Origin: Echinometra lucunter
Taxonomy: Eukaryota > Echinodermata > Echinoidea > Camarodonta > Echinometridae
Direction: 5' to 3'
DNA: 64,000 bases
Assembly: GCA_029962745.1 (NCBI GenBank)
Contig: CM057155.1
Span: 34,311,429 to 34,375,428 of the forward strand
Of this stretch, positions 32,901 through 43,702 are shown piece by piece (position 1 is the first letter of the stretch; every line of letters begins with the position of its first letter). The notes beneath the pieces are model-generated. The model did no database searches, was not told the origin of the DNA, and worked only from the letters and a program-made list of their open reading frames with translations. A program made the position numbers and the translations under genes.

Positions 32901-35223
32901 CGTACATCATTTTTTCATCGACATCGTGAATCAGTGCCCTGCATGTCTGCACATGCACCAAGCTGGTGGCCATGCATTCCAACACCTAGACTATATGGCT
33001 TTGCCATTTATGAAAAATATAAATAACCACCCCAATCCTAATTAAGACAATCACAAAAACAATTCTACTTCTCTTCCAAAATTTTCCCCCTGAATTTCTC
33101 TTCCTCTTTGATCATAGAGACGGTGTATTGCTATCGGGGAAAAAATGGGGACAGGAAAACTTGATACAAGTCTGATTCATAATTCAGGCTTTGTTTCCCA
33201 TTCTCAACCTCTCTTATCATCTCAATTTCTTTTCTGGCTGGCCAAGACCGAATTTGTTTATAAACAGGAGATAACGTTTCGATAGACACCACCAAAAATC
33301 TGTAAACACAATGCAGCTGGCCTGGGAGCTTGATCTAGCTGGTGCCGCTAGTCTTTATTTCTAGTAATTATTCACTTACTATTTATCCTAATAAACTTCT
33401 TTATTACAGTTTTGATGTATTTTCATCCATATGAATGTCGAATTCAATTCAGACAACTGTGTCACTTGCTCAAATTTCTTATTACAATATTTTCCTTAAT
33501 AGCATGTCTCTAAAAATGCTTACATACATTTGAAAGGTTTAGAAGACAAGACTACACATTCACTTTTCGTTCAGATAACGATACACATTCACTGCACTGC
33601 ACAATGTCTGCTATCGGGCGGGAAAGTGATAAGCGTATGGCATTGTCCTAAAATTTGCATACGCAGTGTGGGTTGTTCTATTTCTTTCAGGGAGGTGAAA
33701 CTTTCGGAGTTCATTGATTTTGCATTATGTATAAATCAATACATGATTGCATGTACATAACTATTCATTTTTCACATAAATAAATTCGAATAATACAACA
33801 GTCCATTCTATAATTCTACATTTTTATGATCATACTTTTGACGTAATTGTCCGATCCCTTTGTGAGAAATAAACTCTGCCGTCTGGACTTTTTCGTGAAT
33901 TGGCGATTCCATGATCCTATCGGGGTGAAATATGCAATAGATTTGGAAAATGAATGGACAATAATGATATATTGCACTATATGAAGAACAGAGCAGAGTG
34001 GAAGATGTTTGAATTATTTCATTTTATTGACAAGACACAGAAAATGAAGAGATACATGATGGCATTGTTTTTCCCCAATGAATAAAATCGTTTTCTTGAG
34101 CACGGACCCTTCAACTAAAATGCAGATGCCAAGGGCTAAAAATAGGATGAGACAAGAGTTGCCGGCGGGAACGTGTGTACTTTTTGAGTGATCGATGGAA
34201 AACATAGTAAAGGCTTGTACGTCTATGGGTTAATTGAAATACTTGTTGGGAGAAGAATGTATATGTGATTTTGATCCAGTAAACTACGTACACAACTCTA
34301 AGCACCTTATTAAAATTAAAAAGCCAGATCTAAATTGGAATGGAATACTTAGCATGTCTAGCTTTTAGCATCTTTTCTCCTCAAATTCCATTTTTTTTAC
34401 ATTCAAAACAATCCACAAACTTACAGCATGATGTACATGTATATGTAATTTAATAATCATTATAACCGAGTGGCCTAGTTTCACTGAATTTGTGTTATTG
34501 TTTATTTTTCCTTACATGTAGTTCAATAGGTATGACATGAATTGCTCATTGCATCTAACCTTACATAAATACATTATAAGACCACAATAGATTGAAATAT
34601 TTTTTCTGTCATGTTGATCGAAATATTCCTCATCATGCATGTACAACAGGACCTCCTGCATCACTGGCATGCTCACAAATGGAATGACTCTCTCCCATTA
34701 ACGCTGCATGCTTTTGCCAAGGAGCACAAAATTATTGCGTGTTGTCAGGGTTTGTGCATTGATGAGATCACAGTTTTGAATTAATGAGTACATTCTATTT
34801 AAATCAAGTTACATAAACTGAGATTTCATCATGGCAACAAGCGTTGTTCAGCTTTGACACAAGTGCACATCTTAAATGGAACTATCTCAATTTACTCACA
34901 CTTTTAATGCATGATGCTGCGTAAATCATTTTTGTGATTTCGGGTCAATATGTCTCAGTTATTATTAACACTTTCATCGTTATTACAGGCATCAGCAGTA
35001 GAAGTACTACTACTTCTGGTGGTAGAAGCTGTAGCAGTAATAGTATCTTCATCATTGCTGTTAATATTTTCATTTTCAGGAAACCAATAACATGGAAGAA
35101 ACAAAGCAAAACAAGAAGAAAGGGGAAAGACTGTGCATTGTGCGGGGCCCGTAACCTTCAAAGATTAGATAAATTCATTTGCGGGTGGTGCATGATGTCG
35201 CGAAAGGGGCGGAAGTTCGGAAG
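29991..35223 (+). CDS. Zinc-finger gene, two phase-matched exons (partial)
   Basis: Exon 29991-30121 encodes ARDCPICGKVETYLSTHLKR-VHKL, a C2H2-type finger (C-x2-C-x12-H-x4-H) followed by a charged helix, and ends in phase 2. Exon 35080-35223 starts with the completing base and encodes KPITWKKQSKTRRKGKDC, with a second metal-type motif CALC-x12-CGWC. Both have good acceptors and GT donors, so a 5-kb intron is likely. That intron holds a TIR element (30142-31837) and a piggyBac-like element (31899-34229). A candidate preceding exon is 29736-29862. I do not recognise the family; fingers with LSTHLKRVHKL occur in many echinoderm orphan and transposon-derived proteins. Confidence 0.45.
30142..31837. 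mobile_element. TIR element with a nested repeat
   Basis: The left end TAGGCTTCAGTCACAACT and the right end AGTTGTGACCGTAGCCTTA are inverted and close to identical; TAGCCTGCTC near 30185 pairs with GAGCAGGCTA near 31803. Parts of the body are relatively GC-rich (CGGCGACCGACCG; GGCGCCGCC). A different repeat (30700-31315) sits in the middle. No transposase seen. Confidence 0.65.
30700..31315. repeat. GCCGGAGGC / (CCGT)n dispersed repeat, nested
   Basis: It begins TAGGTGCCGGAGGCACTATG, followed by GTCTGTCCGTTCGTCCGTCC, then three imperfect internal repeats of the form AACTTA/AACCA.TTGATGGATCAACTTC...GAGGGACAA, and ends GGTGGAGGCATAC. I recall this repeat type from sea urchins and molluscs. Non-coding. 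Confidence 0.6.
31899..34229. mobile_element. piggyBac-like non-autonomous element with TTAA duplications
   Basis: The left end CCCATAGACGTACA (31899) and right end TGTACGTCTATGGG (to 34229) are perfect 14-bp inverted repeats, flanked by TTAA (31895-31898 and 34230-34233). TIRs starting CCC with a TTAA target are the piggyBac hallmark. A hairpin CGTCGCC-TAAA-GGCGACG lies at about 31914. No transposase frame was found in the 2.3 kb, so it should depend on another copy. Confidence 0.8.
34234..35079. other. Intron sequence
   Basis: AT-rich; nothing recognised. Ends at the acceptor TTTTCAG at 35079. Confidence 0.35.
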
Positions 35224-36213
35224 GTGACTAGAGCCATGAAACAAAGAAAAGCAGCGGTGACAGGTTGGTTTGCTGAATTATTGTAATGCCTGTTAGTACA
35301 GATGTTTAATCAAGAAAATTGTTTTTCCAGTGGTTTGTTATACTGAAACACACAAATAGCACAAACCTGGATATTCATGCATCAGAATATGAAAAGGAAT
35401 TATTAATTTATAAGTTTGCTGAGTAATTCTTTAGGTTTCTTATTTCACAAACAAGATAGGTTTCTTATGTCACACATTAGTTCATCAAAATATGAAATGA
35501 TCATTTCTATTCTTTTGTCCAGTGTAGGGTGGAGATGGAACATTTGTTTAGAGAGGGACGTCTGTATACTATTTCATAGCACATATTCAATTTTTACTTA
35601 CAATGTTTTGTATAAACAGACTTCTTGACCCCACGCACATGAAATGTTGCACGAAACAGGCAAAGACACCATAAATTACAGTGAAAATGCAAATTTTAGG
35701 GAAATGACATTCATCATTAATATTTTCTGTGCACACTTTTTTCCTGATGCTTGTACAAAATTGTGCCTTTTTATGTTGAGTTAGGGAAGTGGAGGAATAA
35801 AAAAACAGCAAATGATACGTAAGGAAAATAATCCCCCAAAAGATTGGCCTATGTATTGCCTACTCCTTTTTTAAGGTTGTATTGTGTGCGCATTGAAGTG
35901 GATCAATTTTTATTTTTCTGTAGCTTTATGAGTTAGAACAGATTATATAGAAACAGGGAGATACTTAGCTCCTCTATAATTAAAACTTCTTGTCAAATAT
36001 CTTTAACTGAGCAGAGCATGGAGCATGTTTTCAGGAAGGAGTCACAGCAAAAGCACTGACCCAAAAGACAGAAAAGCGATAACAAGACAATGAAAGTTGT
36101 AAATAATAGGACAAAAGAGTGACAATTATACTGGCATACACATTAATTGAGGCTGAACCAGACATTTTAAATGGAATTACTGTGAAGAAACTTTATTTTT
36201 AAAAAATTTCAGG
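35224..36213. other. Intron or intergenic sequence
   Basis: Follows the donor at 35224. AT-rich; no supported coding region on either strand. Confidence 0.35.
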
Positions 36214-36411
36214 AGAGTGAAATTTCAGGAGAGTCAGCTTACAGAAGAGGAGACATTTACCATCGCTTCCAGCAGCACTTGCAGTGCCTTGGTAAAGCAT
36301 TAAAAACAGCAAAGGGGAATGCCGCCGTTATCCGACAAATTGGGGAGGAAAGAGACCTGACCAGATTTTTCACTGATGAAGATGCCCTTCCACGGTTATT
36401 TATTCTCTAAT
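36214..36411 (+). other. Possible terminal exon
   Basis: After duplicated ATTTCAGGAGAGT words the sequence stays open as SAYRRGDIYHRFQQHLQCLG, then VIRQIGEERDLTRFF and a stop at about 36411. It looks like protein, but its frame does not join the preceding donor at 35224 without a shift, and no family was recognised. The doubled acceptor (ATTTCAG twice, 16 bp apart) is unusual. Confidence 0.35.
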
Positions 36412-36739
36412 TGTGTAGAAAGGTAGAGGAAATTGAAACCACAGTCCGAATGTTTATTTGAAGATTACAGTGAAATCCTGCTGAATTGTATCCACTAAAA
36501 ACAAAACATCTATTGCAGGTATACAGTCGACTGGAGGGCCAATTTTGGGAGGGCTAGGGGTCATGCGCATGCGTGGTAAGGTAACCGCCAAAATTTAAGA
36601 GTGGCTACCTTCAGAGAGGCAGCTTTGCCACTGTCCATTCACCATGTTCACCATGAATACAGGCACTGGACGGAGAGCTCCTGCTGTAAAGTTTGAAAAG
36701 GCATCGACAGATGGAGAAAAGTAAGGCTGTTCTTCATTA
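36412..36739. other. Spacer
   Basis: No gene recognised. GGGTCATGCGCATGCGTGG near 36553 is a short GC-rich palindrome-like word. Confidence 0.3.
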
Positions 36740-37020
36740 TTTCCAAACATGGAAGAAGATACAGCAACCGACTTATGTTCGGCAGGGAAATGGGATGAGG
36801 GGAGAGTCAACTGGCTCTTCCAGTTTTGTAAGATTGAGATACTGGAACCAAAGGATAGATGCCTATGGAACAGACAACTATTTTGTTTCACACATGTCTG
36901 AAGAAGCCAGTTCATAAGTACTGACGGGGGCAGCCATTGGTTGTATGACCTTACAGGTCACCAAGTCATTGTGACCAAAAGTTAGCTTGCCGTTCGAGCT
37001 TTCATTCACGCGACAGCTCA
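36740..37020. repeat. Dispersed repeat, shared with 6140-6420
   Basis: Same order and orientation as the copy at 6140-6420, with few differences. Confidence 0.7.
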
Positions 37021-37960
37021 CATGCGCCACACACGTACCCATACTTTGAGCTTTATTTGTAACGGTCGGCACTCCATAGTTCTGTACGAAAGTCAACACG
37101 ATTAAAAGGGCATGCACATGAAATGAACTACAGCGAAAAACATTCGTGAAAGTATGGGGCTCTAAGTCAGATGAGGGGGGGAATTTAGAATTTAGAAGCC
37201 TCCTTCAGAGAGCGTCCAAGACAACACGTGTAAGTATGAATTCCAAAGATATCATGAGGGGGGGGGGGGAAGAAAAAGAGGGGGAGAGAAGCATAATCAT
37301 CAGGGTCATTAATCTCCCGTCACAATGATGTGAATTGTTATCATTGCTTGATGTTATTGCTATCGTCACTACTGTTATTACTAAACATCAACATTAATAG
37401 TGTCATAATTAATATACTTAGGATTATTATTTCGTTTATGCGGTTCTTAGTATATTATCATTGTAATCGAAGAATCTGCAAAGAAATAACCTACAACTAA
37501 CAAACAAGAAGTTACATGGTCCAGGTGATAAAGTTCTGACTGTGATCGGACAGATGACAACAACCCTCCAGCATAGAGATAAACAGATCAAGGAAACTCT
37601 ATGTGATTGAAATCAGAGCTGTTCAAGGTAATCGAATAATGAGAGAAACTGAATCCTTTGTGTTTGGTTCATGGGGTAGTCGCTGAAATAGATAAGTGGT
37701 GTAAAGATCACAAATACAGGGTAGATGTGATTCCCAATTTGCTGTCTCCTTATTCGATGTGGGAGAAGTGGAAACGGATAATTTAACAGTCAAACTAAGG
37801 AAAAAGAGAGCTGTTGACTCTGTTCGAAAAGCACGTACTTTAAAGGGGAAGTTGAGTGCTGAAAAGCTTCAAATCGTCGAAAGAACAATATTCACCTTGC
37901 CTCACAAGCTGCGCACAAAGGCAAATAGCAGAGAGGATATCAACTCATGCAGAGGCCGAA
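37021..37960. other. Non-coding stretch
   Basis: Contains a G run near 37258. 37759-37950 is open on the + strand (KLRKKRAVDSVRKARTLKGK...), a basic peptide without a recognised domain that runs into the PHD repeat. Confidence 0.3.
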
Positions 37961-38185
37961 GGGAGGTGTATGGTGAACGGTATTTCAATGGTATACCCAT
38001 TCAATTTTTTTTATAAGGGTGATGCTGGCTGAGACAACTCTTGAGAACAAAAAAAAGCCAAGCAAAGAAAGAGGAAGAGGGACTGGACATGCAGTGAGTG
38101 CAGTGGCCTGTGGTCAGAGAGTGTGACCCAACGGAAGTGGGTGAAGTGTACGCAGTGCCCTGTGTGGACTCTTCAACATGTCAGG
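37961..38185 (+). pseudogene. PHD-finger repeat fragment (copy F), truncated
   Basis: It starts in the minisatellite (GTATGGTGAACGGTATTTC) and continues through the GACAACTCTTGAGAACAAAA and AAGTGTACGCAGTGCCCTGT words of the 13-15 kb units, then stops after TGTGTGGACTC, losing the last His/Cys ligands. A single isolated copy, about 23 kb from the array. Confidence 0.6.
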
Positions 38186-38470
38186 AAAAGGAATAAGAAT
38201 CAAACATAATGTTACTTGAATCTTCTTTTTGAATTTTTTTTTTTGCCTTTACAGTTTGAGTAAAATCTTGAAAAATTACCTTCTACGGCTTTAAATGTGC
38301 ACATAACATAAGCAAAAGCGCAGGTGCTTCGCCACCAGACCCCCACCAGGGCTCTGCCCCTGGACCCCTGGCCTATGTAGATTTTTCTTTTTTTGGATAG
38401 CCCACTATCATGCCTGAATATCATTCAGAAGAAATATCATTTTTTTTTGTTCTTTCATATTCCTTTCAGA

Positions 38471-39031
38471 ATGAATCTTCGTGAAGGGAAGAAAATCCCT
38501 TCCAAGGGTGAAGAAACCACACCTGCAGCACTGGAGAAATGTACAAAGAAAAGGAAAACTCCTGCCGAACGCCAAAGAGAGTACAGGCAGAGGCTAAAAG
38601 AAGAAACACCAGAGAAATATAGAGCACAGCTGGAGAGATCACGCTTGTATTGCAAATTATGGAGAATTGACAAAAGTGATGCACAGAGAGAAAGAGATAG
38701 AGTTCTTGGAAGAGAGCGATCTCGGAGATACAGAGAAAGACTCAAAGAAAGAGGACTCGCAGTATCTAAACCGAGAACCAGACAAGAAAGATCAGCCCAA
38801 GCTGACAAGTGGAAACAGCAGAAGAGGGAACAGAGAGCCAGGATGACTGAACAGAAAAGACGATGTATTAATGAGAAGAGAAGACAGCTTTATGCTAGAA
38901 AAACTAACCGCATAAACAGTACAGCAGTAATACAAAATGGAAAGAAGTTGGGTGGAAGGAATCCGGTAAGGAGAAGTGCTACAAACAGGTACGAAGCCAG
39001 TCAGGGGGAGGGACCATATCAATCACCGTGA
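38471..39031 (+). CDS. Arg/Lys/Glu-rich N-terminal exon of a transposon-type protein
   Basis: ATG at 38471 directly follows an acceptor-like TTCCTTTCAG. The 186-codon frame is strongly charged, with two related blocks: KTPAERQREYRQRLKEETPE (about residues 33-52) and RERSRRYRERLKERGL. A-E-R-x-R-x-Y-R-x-R modules occur at the N-terminus of many multi-copy orphan proteins of marine invertebrates, including, as far as I recall, DUF7869-type ones, so this could be the missing first half of such a gene (see 6591-8964). A donor candidate, CCGGTAAGG, lies near 38964. The following + frame to 39213 (HQLPQSSGAVHRQILSARDI) may continue it. Confidence 0.5.
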   Translation: MNLREGKKIPSKGEETTPAALEKCTKKRKTPAERQREYRQRLKEETPEKYRAQLERSRLYCKLWRIDKSDAQRERDRVLGRERSRRYRERLKERGLAVSKPRTRQERSAQADKWKQQKREQRARMTEQKRRCINEKRRQLYARKTNRINSTAVIQNGKKLGGRNPVRRSATNRYEASQGEGPYQSP

Positions 39032-39339
39032 AAAGATGCATCAGCTACCCCAATCTTCTGGAGCTGTACATAGACAAATTCTTTCTGCACGGGATATCAG
39101 CTAATGGCATCAGTGCACAGACCAGAAATTTCTACCTCGGAAACAACCAAGGGTTGTCATTGCAAGACAACTTTATGCTCAATGAACTGTACAAGGAAAA
39201 CCCCAAAAATTAAGTTGTGCCTTCATTCCAAACAGGCAAGGTCCCTCTACTTTAGAATTTGTAGTGTTGAATTGTCATTTTCCTGTAATTTGCACTGCAT
39301 TGAAAGTGGGCTGGCTTGTAATTTTATCCAAACTTAACC

Positions 39340-39930
39340 CTTACTGTACTTGGGGGTTGGGGCACTAGGAGGCCCCCTTAACGTTTTGCGTGATATGTCT
39401 GCATCGCGAAAAGCTATCACCGCAATGTTTCGCAACTTTTTTCTTTCAATCTGACACATCTTTTGAGACCAAATTTGTGACATCCGGGCACTTAATACCG
39501 AAGTTAGGTATAATTTTATACATGCACGTCAGACCAAAAAATTGCTCAAAAATGTGACTTCATGGACAAATTCAATGCAAATTGTGTTTAAGCTAGAATC
39601 TATAATTATTTTTACTTTTACTTATTAGAATTGCTTGAATTATCCTATTTATGATCACAGAAGTGTCACCAAGAAATTTCATAAAAAATGAAAATAAAAA
39701 GGTTGAAAACATGAAGAAATACATAAGGAATTAAAAAAAAAACAATAAAATGCAAAAGGGAATTGATTTCAGTATCCTAATTTTAGAATAGTACATTTGT
39801 TAAGAACACTACGAAGACTATCTAGACCAAAGTTTAGCATATTTGGAGCTTTATTTAGTTTGAGCAAAAAGTCTGATGGATAAATTATGCATAAATTAGC
39901 ATAATCAATGAAATGACAAAAAATATTAGC
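39340..39930. repeat. Dispersed repeat, diverged copy of 29130-29700
   Basis: See the copy at 29130. The right end again has an AT-rich tail with AATTATGCATAAATTAGCAT. Confidence 0.5.
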
Positions 39931-40032
39931 AATACCCTTTGGATATTTATGAAAATAATAATGATGAATACTTAAGAGTTATATGTATGTTCATGTTAAC
40001 AAATTCCAGACATCATTTTTGGATTGTGTATT

Positions 40033-40079
40033 TTTGTATACATATATACATATATATATACACACGGAATTTATATATC

Positions 40080-40117
<38 letters not shown>

Positions 40118-40125
40118 CATCTAAA
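40033..40125. repeat. (TA)n/(ATAC)n microsatellite
   Basis: TATATATA and ACATATATAC runs, with a pure TA stretch at about 40084-40112. The open frames across it are not proteins. Confidence 0.9.
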
Positions 40126-40518
40126 CACAGTGCATTCCAGAAAAAAGGAAACTGGGATGAGAAATTATTTTTCTGGTCTGACAGGTCATTTCATGAAATA
40201 TTACGAACATCTTTATAAAGTTCAGTTTTTCCTCTTTCTTTTGCACCTTACAAGACATGAAAGGTTCATGCATCGATGAGCAGGAAGAGTTTACAATAGA
40301 AATGTCAAAGTCACTTTGCGCAGAATAGGCGGTCAAGATTTGAAAGAAAACAGTAACCTTGCCTTCAAAAAGGGATGAGTCATTAGCATTTCTTTTTATA
40401 TTCTTTGTTATGTTTCTTTCACCAAATTTCTCAATGAGAGTGAAAGCAGATGTAAAAATGTGGTTTTCACTTGCATGCCCGACCATGCAGCTGACAACGG
40501 AGCAAAGAGTTTTTCTCG

Positions 40519-40850
40519 TCATGGAATGAAACCGCAGTGGAAGCCTGCAGCAAGTTGCTCAAGCTTTCCATCTTCAATTTCCTGATAGAAATGTTTAAGA
40601 TGACACGTTTCCCGCCCTAACGCATCCAATGACGGCAGAAGAACGCCCTCCACCGGCCAACAGCAACCATCGCCGACGACGCCAAAACAGAGCTGTCGCC
40701 AACGTCCGCAATCCGACACACTCACCGACATACGGCAACCCCACGCGCTTTCGGCGGGATCCCTCCGACGTCCGCCAACCAAGTGTCATGACTCTCTTTA
40801 CAAGTTTCAACCGCTTCGCGAGACAACTGAGTATAGTTCAACTCTACATT
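40519..40850. other. GC-rich island of unknown origin
   Basis: A sharp rise in GC and CpG content (CCGACGACGCC, GGCGGGATCCC, GTCCGCAATCCGAC) in AT-rich surroundings. The - strand is open for 87 codons (MVGGRRRDPAESAWG...LEQLAAGFHCGF) and the + strand for 77. The codons are not repetitive. It may be a fragment of a transposon or retrogene; no family recognised. Confidence 0.35.
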
Positions 40851-41212
40851 ATTATCTTATGATGTGATAATTTGAAACTTCAAATAGTGTTGTATATTCT
40901 ATTGTATTACTGAAAATTGAAATACTGTCAATGAATCCTGAAAGACCTAAATTATTCCCAAATTTAAAAAAAATATTTTGGTACATGGTACTCCTTTAAT
41001 ACTCGTTTCTTCTGTGGACTTGTTACCTTCTTTATTTCATTATTGTTATAACTGGTGTGGTCTCTCCTTGAGGCTTATAGAAATAGGATTAGGAATCATG
41101 AGGTCAGTGTTACCACCTCATAATCTTTCAGATATGAAGATGTTTAAGTAGCCCACAACATTGAACAAAATGACATATTTCTCTTATCTGATTTTTGATC
41201 TTCATATTTCAG
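40851..41212. other. Spacer before the ZNF862-like exon
   Basis: AT-rich, nothing recognised; ends at the acceptor ATATTTCAG. Confidence 0.35.
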
Positions 41213-42328
41213 CATCAGTGATGTTGCAAATGCAACAGCAACTGGCATCATGATTTGCATTGAAGATGTTTGCACTACCCATGACATCATGGATTGGAAG
41301 ACAAAGCTGGTTGGATGTGGAGCAGACGGTGCAAGCACAAATTTCGGCATCAGGGGAGGAGTTATTGCGAAGCTTACCCAAGACATGCTGTGGCTCCTTG
41401 GTATCCACTGCGCTGCGCACCGATTAGTGTTAGCACCTAAAAATGCCTACAGGAACACTTAATTTAGCTCAGAGGTACATGTATATTGTTTTGTCATTGA
41501 AAACTTTGTCCAGTTGTAAGTTGTAAAAGTGCCAGTTGATCTTTGGTAGCCATTTGTTACTTGTTAATAAACTTATCATTTGATCAAAAGGAATGTGCAA
41601 TAAAATCCATACTATTCAAGTGAAATCAGTCATTTTCCCTTTGATGATTTGTTAAATAACTATCAGTGACACATGCTTTTTATGCCTCCATCATCCTTTA
41701 AGAAATTGAGAAATCCTGCACAGTAATCTTATTTCCATACTTTCATTCGGTTGATGTAAGGTTGGAAAGTTGATATAATGTGAAATTTTGAATATGAACA
41801 GGGAAATTCAGTTCCTGAACCAGTTTAGATTTTTCATTCATTTTTCATAGGTTCCTGATCAGAGCAATGCCATCGGGAACCAGTTTGCAAAAAAGAAGTG
41901 ATGGTACCCACCACTAGTTAACGCTATCTTAACAAAAGTGTATACTATCTTTGAATGTGAATTGTTTGAACTTATTTTTTTTTACCACACATATCGATTC
42001 AGTACTGACGTCATTTGCTTCTTTCTATCTCCGATCACCAAAATGCCTGAGAGAGCTTAGTGACATGGCTGATCTGCTGGAGGAGCAAATTCAGCGACCT
42101 ATACGGGTTGATGGCACACGCTGATTGGACCACAGACGAAGGGCACTTTCAGCTTTTGAGAAGAACTATCCCTCAGTTGTAGCTCATCTGAATGACGATG
42201 GTTCAGGGGAAAGATCAGATGTTAAAGGGGAGGATGTATCAAAAGCTAGAGGAATGGTGAAAAAGATGACATCTCTCAAATTCCTTCTTCACATGGCATT
42301 ATACATTGATACGAAATGAACTTGCCAG
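41213..42328 (+). pseudogene. ZNF862/KIAA1586-like (hAT-derived) gene fragment, two exons
   Basis: Exon 41213-41461 reads KLVGCGADGASTNFGIRGGV and HCAAHRLVLAPKNA, typical of the catalytic Asp region and the CxxHxxxL helix of ZNF862-like hAT-derived proteins. Exon 42003-42328 reads LTSFASFYLRSPKCLRELSD, then RVDGTR-stop-LDHRRRALSAFE; family proteins have Trp after GTR, so TGA at 42122-42124 is a TGG to TGA change. A second stop follows ALYIDTK. Neighbouring exons (N-terminal zinc finger, C-terminal hATC) were not found. Likely a decayed domesticated transposase or transposon copy. Confidence 0.55.
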
Positions 42329-42824
42329 GTACATGTATCTAATAGTTTTCAAAGAGATAATATCTCTGTCCCTAATGTGATTGACAAGGTATCAACAACA
42401 GAACATGTTTTAGTTGACATGATGAAAGGCTGTGAAGGTGCTAAAGTACAGGCAATGAAAAGAGACTGTGCTAGCGGTGCGTATCGTGGTGTATCGAGGT
42501 GTTCGATGCGCCTCCCAATCCCCCAGTAGGCCCTCCCCCCAAAAAGCTCTAGAACATCTGCCTACAACCCTGCAGATTTGGCAGGGACATACATTACGTA
42601 TTGCATAATTAACTGATTCATTTTGGGTGGATTTTTTGGTTTGTTCTGGTTTTTGTTTTTTACTGTCGATATTGGTAATAAGCTGACTAAGCACTATGTG
42701 TTTGATGTGTACATATGTAAATGTCAAAATCAGATTGAGGAGTATCAATTTTTGACATTATTTTACTTGTCTTGTCAAAATAGAACAACCAAACTCACTT
42801 ATATTACACACACATTCTTGTATA

Positions 42825-43373
42825 TACCGTGTGAGTCAAAAAATAAGTTTACACTTTTTTTATTCATTTTTTATTCATTTTAATAATAAGCTTTGATTGG
42901 AAAATCGTGATACATATTTTTAAAGAGTAATTTCTCCAGCCCAATTTGGTGTAATTTTTGTGTTGTATGTGATCATGATTGGATGAGCAGAGGGCATTGT
43001 TTGCGAGGGTGCAAAAATCCACTTGCGCCAAAGCAATGTTTTTTATTGCCTGCCAAGTAAGGCAAGCTACTGGTAGCATGAGCTCACATAAACTGACAAA
43101 TGGCTACCCGCAAAATTTAATTCAGTCATACAATGTCTCAATACATAGCTGTGAGTAGAAAAAAATATATTGTTCTCTTTTCTTTCCAAAGAATGGCATT
43201 TCCAATAAGCCTTTGTCCTCATCCAAGCATGATCACATACTACACAAAAATTATACCTAATTACGTGGGAGAAATTGCTCTTTCAAAATATGTATAAAGA
43301 TTTTCATATCATAGTTTATTTTGAAAGTGATTAACAATTTTCTAAGTGTAAACTTTTTTTGACTCACACGGTA
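42825..43373. mobile_element. Tc1/mariner-type MITE with TA duplications
   Basis: The left end TACCGTGTGAGTCAAAAAAT and right end TTTTTTTGACTCACACGGTA are inverted, with TA on both outer sides (42823-42824, 43374-43375). The inner arms stay inverted for about 150-200 bp: AAGTTTACACTT with AAGTGTAAACTT, GAGTAATTTCTCC with GGAGAAATTGCTC, TGTGATCATG with CATGATCACA. Length 549 bp, no ORF. TA target and size fit a mariner-type foldback MITE. Confidence 0.85.
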
Positions 43374-43702
43374 TAGCCTTTATTTTTCACTGAGGAAAGG
43401 TGGGGACATGTGCCATGTAGGACTGGAATTTTCTGAGACATATATGTTAATTTAATATCACAACAATTTCAGCCTTTAACATTAAATAAAGACCGATATT
43501 ACACTTTGTACTGCTTTACACAATTAGATATAAATGTTGAGTTAAATGACAAAAAAACACATTTAACATGTATTTCAAGTAGATTTTCTGTGATTTGTGA
43601 AATGTTACAAATTCTAAGTTTGAGTTTCTTGACAAAAATTAATTTCAGTGGGTAGGTATAAAAACTAAAAACACTTGCATTTCTTTTCTCATTTTACTTC
43701 AG

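Noticed and set aside
38455..39022. - strand Ser/Leu-rich open frames
   Set aside because: Antisense shadows of the Arg/Glu-rich + strand exon.
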